The position numbers and the translations under genes were made by a program. Under the pieces are notes generated by a model. That model was not told the DNA's origin, did no database searches, and saw only the letters and a program-made list of their open reading frames with translations. Of a stretch of DNA of 64,000 bases, positions 28,401-44,328 are shown piece by piece; positions within the stretch are counted from its first letter, which is position 1; each line of letters opens with the position of its first letter. The stretch comes from Dirofilaria immitis (taxonomy: Eukaryota; Nematoda; Chromadorea; Rhabditida; Onchocercidae), in contig JAKNDB010000109.1 in assembly GCA_024305405.1 (NCBI GenBank), positions 3,286,001-3,350,000 on the forward strand, given 5' to 3'.

Positions 28401-29451
28401 ACCGAATTAAATAATCATGAATTCTGTTTTTTGTTTACTTAAATAGAAAAGAACAGCGCAGTTGGTGTGGCTATTAGACGAATATACCGAAAAGTGCCAA
28501 AATTCGTATTATGAATTATTGAGATGAGAAGAGCAAGCACTTTATGCAATCGTCTGCTGTAAGAACAAAAACAATGATTTCAAAAATCCTTTCATTAAGT
28601 TACTTGCTTAGCTACATGCATTCCAAAGCAACAAATAAATCTTAAAATTTACGAAGAAACAACTTTTCGATGGATGCAGTGTCGGCTGCATATTGGGCTC
28701 TTCCCGCTGATTTCGCAATTATTTTGATCCGTATGTTTTGAATTAAATAATACCTAAAATACCATTCGGTTTAATCTAATAGTAACAAATATTTCGTCAG
28801 TGGCCAAAATATTGTTACAAATTTGGATTTCAGAATAAGAAATTGTTGGAAAAGATGGAAATACCTGTTTCATGGAATCAAATAGATCAGAATGAATCAA
28901 CTTGATTTCTTATTCTAAAGACCAGAAATAATATATATGATCGTCTCCAAGCAAAAAAATTCATCAAGTTTCCTACTGTGACATAAAAGTGCATTTTCCT
29001 TTTTTTTTTTCTCGACAATCCATACTGCGAACATACATAAACAAATAATCCATTTCATAGCTAACAACGCATATGCTTAATAATATAGAAATCGAGATTT
29101 GATTATGAAATAATTTGACCAAAGATTGAGGATAAGAAACATTTTTTCATCCATGTATAATTTGTGTTCAAAAAATTTAGAGGATGAAATACAATTACAA
29201 GTGGCCTATTTAACATTATATAATAGAAGTTGTTTGAAAGTCTGAGGATGGATTTTACTTAGAAAGTCAATTTAATTTCTAGTTTTTGATCACTTGAACA
29301 GTGAGGAATGTGCCGCCTTCTGATTAATTTCTACATATCTGAAATTTCCGTTTTTTTTTTTTGGTTTGCGAAAAAATAAAAATTCCAAAGTTCAGGAAAT
29401 TAAGTTCTTCGGTGAAATCATACTTTTAACAAATTCCCATACGAAAGGCAG
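25461..29451. other. Gene-poor 4-kb region upstream of the CYSTM gene
   Basis: No conserved exon chain seen. Roughly 26.8-27.4 kb is less A/T-rich than its surroundings and contains a perfect CRE/ATF palindrome TGACGTCA (27251-27258) and CTTTATAAGG near 27181, so it could be promoter or enhancer DNA. It lies upstream of the CYSTM gene and downstream of the coiled-coil gene, both on the minus strand. Open frames here look like chance. Confidence 0.4.
27251..27258. promoter_or_regulatory. Perfect CRE/ATF octamer TGACGTCA
   Basis: The palindromic cAMP-response element sits in the compositionally distinct 26.8-27.4 kb stretch, about 1.8 kb upstream of the CYSTM start codon. An octamer can occur by chance in 64 kb, though a GC-containing one is less expected at this base composition. 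Regulatory role is inference only. Confidence 0.25.
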
Positions 29452-32400
29452 TTATCTAAGTGCTGACTTAGAGCGATGAATAGTTGATGGAAACTTTTTG
29501 TAAAAACTCTGATTAGATTTAATGGGCCACTTGACGGATTGATGCCTTCTGATACGTGTTGGAATGAATTGTCGAGGAATAATATTACTTGGTGGAATCC
29601 ATGGAATTAAGTGTAATCGACGGGACATTTCATCAAATTTCATGATTCGACCATGTAACGATTCGTTGAAATGGCGCTCATTTTCCTGAACAATTGCATT
29701 AACCGATTTACTATATTAAAATAACTCTTAATTTGGGATTAAATTTGATAATCATTTATTACATTCTATATTTGAAAAAAAAAAACGGATGAGAATTTTG
29801 AAAAAGAAAAAGAAACCTTTGTTTGAAGCCAAACATCGTAAGCTTCTCTTGCTAACGCTTCCTTATATTCCTTTGCATTTTTACTTTGCTTTTCTTCCGT
29901 CTTTCTGGATTTCAGTAATCTCTGCTGCGCTTCCACATTTCGAATTTTATTATCTTTGCACCTCAAGTTGATCTCATTTTCTCATACAATAGTTAAATTT
30001 ATTAAAATAATTATACATTAAAAGTAAAAAAGAAATATTCGCAAAATTATTACCGGGCCGATTTATTTGTTCTTTTTTTCAAACATTTTGAATATTATCA
30101 TCATCGACGATTCCTTAATCCTAATTCTACAATCTCGTGAGAGATTCCTTGCTAAACGGTTTATCAACTGCTATGATTACGAAAATATTGCAATATTGCA
30201 GTGTCGGGAGAATGCGCTATCGCTTGCTTGTGAGTTGAAACCATCGAGTATTTTACTTTTTCATTAGATGATGATGGTCAACATTATTTGTGATCAATTA
30301 TTTACATCAGTTATTCTCTTATTAGCTAAGCAAGTGATTGATTTCTTATCTTACTGACCAGTAGCATGAAATAAATTTGCTTACTGTCAGAAGCATCGAT
30401 GGTAGAATATAGAAAACCGAGTGATACATTTCCAATTTCGCTGCCATTTAAACATATTTCAATTCATTTCCAGTAAGTCATAGAGATGAAATAAAACAAG
30501 GTAAATATATTTTTAAAGTCATTACCATGCATTAAATGCTTTTTGAGCCTCATTACTTCTTGTTTCCATTTCGCGTTTCTTTTCCAGTTCTTCATTTTCT
30601 TTATTTTGTATGTGTTGTTTTCGTTCTTTCGAAAGCCTTTGCAATCGATCATTTTTCCATGCTTGAAACATCTGGATTCAAAGCGTAGACTACTACATTT
30701 ACCTCTGAGATTAATCCATTTCCAGTTGTGAAATTATAAGAGGAGATTGTTATCACTAAGTGATATGTTTAGTGTACTGTACTATTTGGCAACTGGTGAC
30801 CTCGACGATCTCACATGCTATCATATTTCAAAAAATAACAATCTTGCATGCAGTGATTACGGTGAGTAAACGAGCGGAAGAACTATGAACAGCAACCGAT
30901 TTTGATGAGTTTTATGAAAAGTTTTTGCAATATATTTTTGAATTTCACTCTTACAGATATTTATCCCAACTGATTGCATTCGTTTCTCTCGCATGTTCCA
31001 ATCTCTCTTCTTTTTCTAATAATTTCATGCATATTTTCAAATAAAATATTCTTTTATTACTTGCCACTCGTTCTTAAGCAATAATATCTTCAAATAGATA
31101 AGACTCTATCAAGTCAAATTTAAGATTCCCATTCTTATTTCCTGTTTTCCGTATCCCCTCAACCCACCTTAGATGCTTCCTCTTTCTTTCGCCGCATTTC
31201 CTCTATCTTCTCTTTCTCTAAAGCTTCCGCTTTTTCCTTTCTTTTTCTCCTCTTTTCCTTAATTGCTTGATCGGTCCGTTGCTTCCAAATTTCATAATTC
31301 CTTTCGGCTTCTTTTCTTCTTGCTTCTCTGGCCTATAATTAAATCAAAGCATAATTATTGGGTGAAATTAAGACAACAGAATGCTTTAAAATGGCATGTT
31401 AGCAACCTTTTCTTCCTTCTCTTCTTTCTCTTTCTGTTTTCTTCGTCTCTGTCTTTCTTGCTTCAGTTTTCTCTAAACCATTCCTGAAATTCATTTTTAA
31501 ATATTACCCGTTTTTCCCTATGTTTCGTTTTTTTTTTTTTTTTTGAGATACTAAAAAACAGCTTTTACCTCATATGCTACTTTCCCGGGAGATGGACTTT
31601 CACCGAAGGTCATAGTTCTCGAATATTTTTCAATTGATTTCCTCAATTCACTGAAATGTATGTAATGTTATTGAACTTCTTTCTACTTTGTTATACATAT
31701 TTCGGTTCATAACTGATTTTGGAAACGCGATTTTTAAGTTTATTAGGACTTTTACCTATTTGTTTTGTTTCTTGAGGTCGCAAGCATTGGTTGCGATTGA
31801 CATATACCACATAAGTTTTCCTGAGATGCTTGCTTTTTCATCACTTTGATAGCCTAAATACTTAAGATTTTGTGACTTTCTGACCATTAAAAATTCTTCT
31901 AGTTTAAGTCTTCAATAGAAGTTTTAAAAATTTTTGAATTATTTCAATAATATTACAAGCACATCCTACCAATGAATTCGGTATCAAGCCAGGCGAATAG
32001 TTTCTCTGCCTTACTATAGTTATCGGCTGATCAGAATCTTGTCCATCATTTGAAGTATCGATTGAATATTGAAAATGATTTCCACTTCCTATGCTAACGG
32101 CTGGTGGACATTTTATTTTTCGTACAATCACAACATTATCATTTTTATTATCAGTTTCTACTTTTTGTCTGAAATTATCAATTCATTCCAAGCAGAAAAA
32201 TCGTACTGAATATTTAATGGATATGTGGATGATGAATACTTTCCATTTAGAAAAGTAATCAACTCGGTCTAGTTATGTTAGTGAATGGCAACATCAGCCA
32301 TATTCCAGTATTTATTAAGCCCAAGTAGTCAACAAGACTCCTTCTTAGTTCAAAAATTAAAAGAAAAGTACACTTTCTCAGTTCCATGTGCATCATTGCT

Positions 32401-32966
32401 GCCGGAGTTAAATTCTTCTTCGTATTCCTTCTCATTATCACTTTTTTCTTCCTTTTCACATTCTCGCTGCCAGCGTTCCATAGTTCCATCACTTTCCTGA
32501 ATCATTGCTTTTTAGAAAGGATAGCAGTTTCTCAGTTTTCAAGCCTTGAATCGTACGATTTTTTTAGATTTGAAAATTCCAAATATTTTCTTAAATTGGC
32601 TCAAAAAATGAATTAAGAATGACTCACATCAGCGTCGTTAGTTGCAGCTGCTGCAATCGTTCCTAGATTTCGGCCATGTCTTGTTGTTGGCCTCTCCACC
32701 AACTGTACTTGTTTTGGCAGCGCAACTGAAATAAAAATATTAAAATTAGTAGCTGAAAGCCGGAAACATTGCGGAAGTCCTTCTTATCTGTACAGGTAAG
32801 TAACACTATAAAAATGCGTAACAAATCTATTATTTATGATTGCAAAAGACTGAAAGAAGCAACCTTTCTGAATCATATTTCCTTCTTTGGAACGAATTCC
32901 CAGCATTTCATCAAGCGTATCACTGTATTTGGCACTATATTGTCGTAATACCTCTCTATTTTGCAT
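29452..32966 (-). CDS. Charged coiled-coil protein with repeated A/Y-x-x-W segments (MAP9/CCDC181-like)
   Basis: Exons, 5' to 3': 32966-32864, 32725-32628, 32496-32374, 32168-31970, 31650-31569, 31472-31407, 31332-31168, 30671-30526, 29961-29817, 29685-29452. The start ATG (MQNREVLRQY) has an in-frame stop just upstream. The N-terminal half is acidic and Ser/Asp-rich (EEKSDNEKEYEEEF). The C-terminal half is a long Lys/Glu/Arg coiled coil interrupted by repeated aromatic segments: NYEIWKQR, FQAWKNDR, AFNAWCKD, AYDVWLQTK. It ends with a basic tail (PWIPPSNIIPRQF ... RSKSALR). This repeat pattern resembles microtubule/cilium-associated MAP9, CCDC181 and CCDC34 proteins; that match is from memory of the motif and only moderately secure. 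Splice phase is consistent for seven junctions, but 32374 to 32168 and 31970 to 31650 do not match, so a small exon or an indel is missed at each. The purine-rich coding strand makes long false frames on the plus strand. Confidence 0.75.
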
Positions 32967-33927
32967 CGATTATAAATCAAATGTTTCGGCAAATTTTATT
33001 GAAATCTGCGAAAAGTCTACGTAAATTAATGAATTTTTGATTTTTATAATCAGTATTCAAATCATAAATGAAAAGACATTTTAAGCGAAAACATCCAAAC
33101 CGGAATCACTACAGAATTCCTTTGTGTTTTAGTCGAAAAAATGTATCCACGGCTACTGAAAATGGCTTAAATTTTGCAAACATATAAGAAAAAAACTGAT
33201 GAATTCAGCAAATATCAAATCAATAAAATAATTTTTTGGGCCCAACTATTCGCCAAATTCATAATTATTGTTCTTATAATATATGGTACAGATTTTTGAA
33301 AATTAGGAGTCTATTTAGAATCTTAAAATAATTAGCGGAATCTAGACGGTTTATGTCTTCACAATCCAAAAAAAAAAATTTGAAGAGTGAAAAGCTTGGA
33401 AAAATATCGAATATTAGTAAGACGAAAAGGAAACTGGTTATGTTCTTCGAAGGGTTACAGCATAGGGGCTGTAGCCATAGCAACCAACGGACGCTTGAGG
33501 ATTGGGACTCTTAAATCTTGTGGCGAAACTCCAGTAATATACTTTGTTGAACCATTTACCAGATATTTGATACTTACTTGTATGTGGTTCATTTTTTTAA
33601 AGATTAATGGTCCATTTTTTTAAAAAAAAAGTAAAATTAAAAGAAATAACGAAACTTGAAAATGACAGTTTTTGAAATCTTTTGTTTCTAAAATGGATTG
33701 ATGATGGTAAAAATGTGTTGTTATACTAAAAGTTCCGTTGGCTTAGTACATTATACACAAATTTTATTCAGTTAAGCACTTTAAAAATAATGCCTGCAGT
33801 AGCAGAGCTTCCAATGTAAATAAATACATTCATTGATAAATTAACAAAGAGATAGTGCGTCCACGCCAGAATTATCAGATACAAGCAACGTTTAGCAAAT
33901 AATTTCAAAGACATCATTTGCTGTACA
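32967..33927. other. Spacer between two minus-strand genes
   Basis: About 960 bp between the start of the coiled-coil gene and the stop of the small membrane protein gene. I see no exon. It should hold the 3' untranslated region of the latter and the promoter of the former. The distance is longer than is usual inside a nematode operon, so an operon is not supported. Confidence 0.4.
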
Positions 33928-35049
33928 TTAGAATAACTTTACAGGATTGATGTGAGGAAGATATCGACGTTCATTGAAATACGATGGCGGTCCATTGATC
34001 TAAAATGACACCTATGTTTAAATAAAAAAATAATAGTATCATAGTATTTTACAGACTAATAATAGTATCATTGCTTCTTAGATGATTCTTACATTTAGAA
34101 CTTTTGATTTATTGATAAATGAATTACCTTCTGCATCAAAGAGATATACGTTACTCATTAAGCATTAAAATCGAGACAGTCGATAATTTCAAAATGAAAT
34201 TTAGGCAACAATTCACGAAAGCAGTGAAAATGCATCATTGCTATTCAGATTCATGTGACAATAACATCAAATTTAAAAAAGGCATTACTTGCGACCCGAC
34301 AACGCTATCTTCCGTAAAACTTCCACTAAATTCATAACCGCGTTGATCGCTTTTACGATTATAAATATAATAAATGATAAGCATGGCGACTGCTGCGAAA
34401 AGTATCACAAAAATGAATATTAACAAAAGCACAATCATCAAGTCATAACTTCCGTTCCTGCAATTTTTTATTCTGACAGCTCATAAACAATTAAAAAGAG
34501 ATTTAGCGTAAGCATTTATTGAAGTTCCTGTATTTAGGATTCCAAATTTCAAACGAACGGTAGCGCATTAAAGCATCATCTGGAACTTGACAATTTTAAA
34601 ATTATATTGATCATTAAATCATATTGCCATCGATGATGGAAGTTGTTTGTAATTGATTGTTTTGATTCTTAATACTTCTTCTCGGATATTTATTTAAATA
34701 TCCGTAACGAACTGTTTAACTTTTTGAAACGCGCAGCAACCGTTCGGGCAGCACCCAATATTACATAAATATGTGATTGGATCATCACCGGCCAAGTTTT
34801 TGTAGTAGCATAAGTAACCATCATCATCTAAAATTTTTCTACTGTTTCATTCCTTTTTTAAATCAATAAAAGGTCTGTAGCATGATTCACTTATTCGAGA
34901 TTTATTTGTCAATAGATTGAACTAGAACTCTAATGTATGTATAATTTACCGGAAGAATTTTTAAAGTTGAATTAAACTTACTGATTTTTTCATGATAGAT
35001 TAAACCGCTCAGATTCTTTCTGATTTCATTTGGTTTTATTGAGATCAAT
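33928..35049 (-). CDS. Small type I-like membrane protein: Cys-rich ectodomain, one TM, PPSY motif (5' end unresolved)
   Basis: Exons 35049-34982, 34827-34713, 34457-34289 and 33999-33928 join in phase into about 140 residues ending in TAA. The ectodomain carries closely spaced cysteines (GYLCYYKNLAGDD, then CNIGCCPNGCC). A single hydrophobic segment follows (MIVLLLIFIFVILFAAVAML), then a basic stop-transfer (YIYNRKSDQR) and a short cytosolic tail with PPSY, a WW-domain binding motif. This layout recalls nematode CX-module and WBP1/VOPP1/Shisa-like adaptors, but I cannot name a family. The first listed exon needs two bases from an upstream exon that I could not find; a signal peptide is therefore expected but not seen. 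The splice donors at 34982 (A|GTAAGT) and 34713 (A|GTTCGT) fit. Not a track artefact: Cys spacing and phase are coherent. Confidence 0.7.
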
Positions 35050-37330
35050 CTGAAAAGAATTTCTAATACGACTCACTTAATCATTTTTTCACTGGAAATC
35101 ATCTTCTTGCGTCCATAATCTTATTCTTCTAGGAGAATAAAGTGGATCTGACTAACCTTGTTTGATTAAATAATACCATGAATTTTAAAGAGGTTTCGGG
35201 AATAAGTGATACTAATATGATTTTCCATTGAACGAAGAATAATTTTATCAGTACAGTGATTTTTATAATATGAAATTTCAACATTAACGAATTGAGAGGA
35301 CGCAAGTTATCTAGATTCAAAATAAGAAAGTTTCTAATACAAACTGAAAAACCGATGTATTTAATGACTTGGCAAATTTTGATTTTGATCAAATAAGAAA
35401 AAAAACTTGCGCAGTAGTAGTGTGCTTCATATAAAGCTGCTCTTGTTCGCTCGACGGCAAATTACTCCAGCGAAAGTCCATCTGTAATAAATTAATTTCA
35501 TTTGCAAGATTCATTATAGAGAGCCTAAAGTTCATCACCTAGAGCAATTAGTGGTTGCTCCCACGTTTAAGTTAGACGCAGAAAAAGATTAAGCTTCCAG
35601 AGGTTCCAATTTTTTTGAGCCATATGTTTAACGGAATTACATGCGGATAACAAAACTACAGTTAACGTGTAAAGCCTGAAATTTGTACTTCTATCGATTC
35701 GTTCGAATCAAATGAACGGAAATGTTAGTCAGGCTACCAAAGGATGTCATTAATGGAATTAAATGACTTAATATTTAATTTGCAGTTAGACAAGAAAATG
35801 CTGACTCTACGAATAAGGCGGAAGTATTCAAATTTTAGCTCAATGCAAACACAAAACAGTATTATAGAAGAAGGAAGCTCAGCAAATGAATAATATGGAG
35901 AGATGATTAGATAGAGTGGTATAATTCAATGTACGTGTATGTATGTTAAACTATACAGTGGTGACCAACCAGGTGGGTTGACCAAGCAGGATAACTATTA
36001 AGTCACCATTTTAAATCTGTTTACTTTACATTTGTTTGAATTACTTTTGTGCTAACACTTCAGCGCCCTCTATCGCTCGGTTCTTTCGAACAGATCATAC
36101 CAACATCCTATTTATCATCATTTCACATCTATTCCTGTATGTCTCTTTCCTCATCAAATTTTTGATTTTCAATAAATCTGTGATATTACTTTCATCAATC
36201 TCATCTTCTCGCAACTCCCCAAGACACATTCTACAATTAATCACCGCAAAATTGGTCACGTAATGAAATCGAAATACGATATGCACACATATTTATTAGC
36301 GACTATACAATACAATTCTTGTTCGAAATTCACAGGACAAATTTTAATCGTTGTCCTTTCAAAAATATACATATAAAAATGAGAGGGAATAATAGTTACT
36401 GTAAATTGAAATTCTGGAATATGCAGCATACAATCAGATGTTAGTTTGATCTTATGCTATTATATATTGATCACTCGGAATTTCCACCAGAAGAAGGAAA
36501 GAATATTAATATTCATACTATAATATCTTTGCAGTCCGAAGAAACCAATCATTATAGATCTCATAGGCACAGACAGTTATATTAAAGCCAATCATTACTG
36601 CACATTCTGATTTATACACTGAAAAAACTCTGCACATTCTGATTTATACACTGAAAACTATCTGTAACAAAGTACTCCAGAAATGAATACTGATGACGCT
36701 GACAAATTAATCAACATTCTTCAAAATACACCATTCCAAAAAATACTGGTGAAATTTGAGAAACGAATTCCTATGGATTCCATGATTCAGAATTCAAGTT
36801 ATTTGGTCTCGACACGAAAACAAGTGAAAAATAGCTTGAACAATAGCTATTTATGGCTAGTCCTTACGACGTTGATGTATTAGTTTGACAATTATGGATG
36901 GGGTGGGGGGCGTATAAATTGTTATCTTGTGCCAAAATTTTGAAGATAAAGGGTTGGAGATACTTGGCTGGATAACTATGAACATCGTGGAAATTTTTCA
37001 CGATGAAAGGACTGAAAATATTGTGATGAATATAAAAAGGAATAATTACTGGTAGATAATAGAAATTACGAAATAATATCAATATAGGATGTTAAGGGTT
37101 CATAAGTCTAGTCCTAGTTTGAATCATTCACTTAAACGACAAGAAAAATGGCAATGTTTTGGTTCAAATTATAGAAGACGCGAGCCCTAATTTTTATTTT
37201 TTAATTTAAAAATATTCATAATTTAAATCATATTCTTGGTTCTCTGTTGTTATCGAAGGAATTCAGTTAGTAGATTGCAAAAAAGCTCTCCCAATTCTTT
37301 GTGATGATGTCATTTTGCTAAATACTGAAG
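35050..37330. other. Divergent intergenic region between membrane-protein gene and SEL-5 kinase
   Basis: It probably contains both promoters and the missing 5' exon(s) of the minus-strand membrane protein. A candidate exon at about 35480-35407 (acceptor TTACAG directly before an ATG, MDFRWSNLPSS) cannot be joined in phase to the rest and is not called. A 66-codon plus-strand frame at 36683-36883 has protein-like composition but no recognisable similarity. A 32-bp tandem duplication is listed separately. Confidence 0.4.
36599..36662. repeat. 32-bp tandem duplication
   Basis: Two adjacent copies beginning TGCACATTCTGATTTATACA occupy 36599-36630 and 36631-36662. They differ at a few positions near their 3' ends. 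This lies about 700 bp upstream of the SEL-5 start codon. Confidence 0.85.
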
Positions 37331-42605
<5,275 letters not shown>

Positions 42606-44328
42606 CGAGAAGTCGCTATTCAAAAATTTGCAGGTTCATTGCAGGAAAAAGTCAATCAAATGATAGTGGAGATCAAGACGCTGTTGTTAGTCATGAAGTT
42701 CTCTCAGTATCTTGAACTAACAATAACAGATTTTGAATGTTGGTTTTTATGCTTCTTTTGAAAAAAGTGTTTAGAATAAATAAATGTATTCTTATTCAAC
42801 ATTTACACTCAGCAAATTTGCAATGAAAACTTCGAGCTTGGGAAGAATGAAAAAATAATAGGAAACGTTGGTTGTATGTACGTTCCTGAAAAAGCTCTGT
42901 ATGAATTTATAAATTTCAGAATAGACTTCGAGATGTCATTTTTCTTGTTCTGGCTAATAAATTGAAAGTAGAAGCGTTAGTACTGTGAAGAATAGAAATG
43001 TAAATATACTGAGTAGACTTCGCATAAATTTGCGACTGTAGTCGCTGTTTTTTTGTGTTCGTTTGTTCGCTTTGGTTGGTTTGACTGATTTTCAAATAAA
43101 AAAGTTGCTCAACATATGCAGAATTTGCTTGTCGCTTAGACTTTTTTCTTTGTTTTGATTTTCATTTCAGACTAAAAGAATGACATGAATGTTAGACGAG
43201 TAGTTTGGCAATTGACATTTTGTCAAATATTGTTATGAAAAGGATTGCTGATGTGGCTATTGGCGTCAGTCAAATCTACCTGTACAGATAGATATTAAGG
43301 AAAATCTTAAGCTTAGTATCTATCTATGAACGAAGTCATACAAAAATATTCGGTTTCTGCAGCCTTAAATTCTTACAATCGATAAAGTGAGATTAGGAAT
43401 TGTCGGTTTTATTTTTCAGTGTCGTAACGATTGTTACAAGTCTACGTAATTAAATGTTCTTGTCGTGAGGAAATGTAGGAAATCGCTCTGCCAAAACTCG
43501 TCTTATAAAATAAGAGTAAAACTAGGTTGCTGACAAACATCGACATTGTCGATTAAAATTAGGAGGCCTGATTTTCCCCATGTCTTCCGATATTTCTCGA
43601 ATTTGTACAGCAGGATTAATCAGCGTTAATTTATCTACTGGCTTCTTATAGTGGGTCACTTATGTATAGGAAATAATTGCTAAGCAAGTTTTGGAGCAGG
43701 TTAATTGCTAATTTCAAGAATTTCGGGAACTGATTTTTTTTTGCAGTTCGTTTGGTCCTAATACCATACAGGAATTCCTCATTCGGTCACGTGTTAAGAA
43801 ATTAACAGTGTTCTGACTTGATCATACCATTCTTTTTTGCTTGAGCATTGCTTACAAATATTTCGGATCCACATAATTTGTTTTTTATTATAATTGGATT
43901 TTACTCAAATTTCTTGTCTTGAAATTCTTAAAGTCATATTTCGTAATTATCAACACTACAAGAGTTTTTCAATTGCAAAGTCATTCAGTTAAGAATCTTT
44001 TTTTTTTTAAATTAAAATATGCAAGATCGAATGACAGACACAATTTCAGAAAATTAGTATATACAGAAGGCATCAACAACATTGCATACGGAAAAGAAAA
44101 CTTATTTATGTACAGTAAATCACTATTTTGTCACTGGAAATTTCAAAAGCTGAACATATGACTTATCTGTCATCTTAGGACTCTATCAAATTCTTTTGAT
44201 GACAGAATCTTGCACGTCCATAAAATTCTTTGGAATACTTTTTCGCTTTTCGAGAGATATGAAAGGTCGAGTGAGCTACTTAATTTTTTTTTGATTTAAA
44301 TAAATTTATAATAAAGAAACTGAAAGGA
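42606..44328. other. Convergent 3' intergenic region
   Basis: Lies between the stop codons of the plus-strand kinase and the minus-strand KCC. No conserved exon seen; a plus-strand frame at 43919-44161 looks like chance. It should contain both 3' untranslated regions. Confidence 0.45.
42775..42780 (+). terminator. Probable polyadenylation signal of the SEL-5 kinase
   Basis: AATAAA, immediately followed by TAAATG, lies about 170 bp after the TGA stop at 42603-42605. Position and hexamer fit a nematode 3' end. In DNA this A/T-rich such hexamers are common, so confidence is limited. Confidence 0.45.

Noticed and set aside
31263..32616. Plus-strand open frames rich in Phe, Leu and Ser
   Set aside because: They are the pyrimidine-rich complement of the purine-rich coiled-coil exons on the minus strand.
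35407..35480. Possible first exon MDFRWSNLPSS of the small membrane protein
   Set aside because: It has a good acceptor before ATG, but its available donors give the wrong phase for the exon at 35049.
36683..36883. Plus-strand 66-codon frame (MNTDDADKLINILQ...)
   Set aside because: Composition is protein-like, but I see no family similarity, no splice partner and no promoter or terminator evidence. It cannot be joined in phase to the kinase start at 37331. It is left as a possible small gene, not called.
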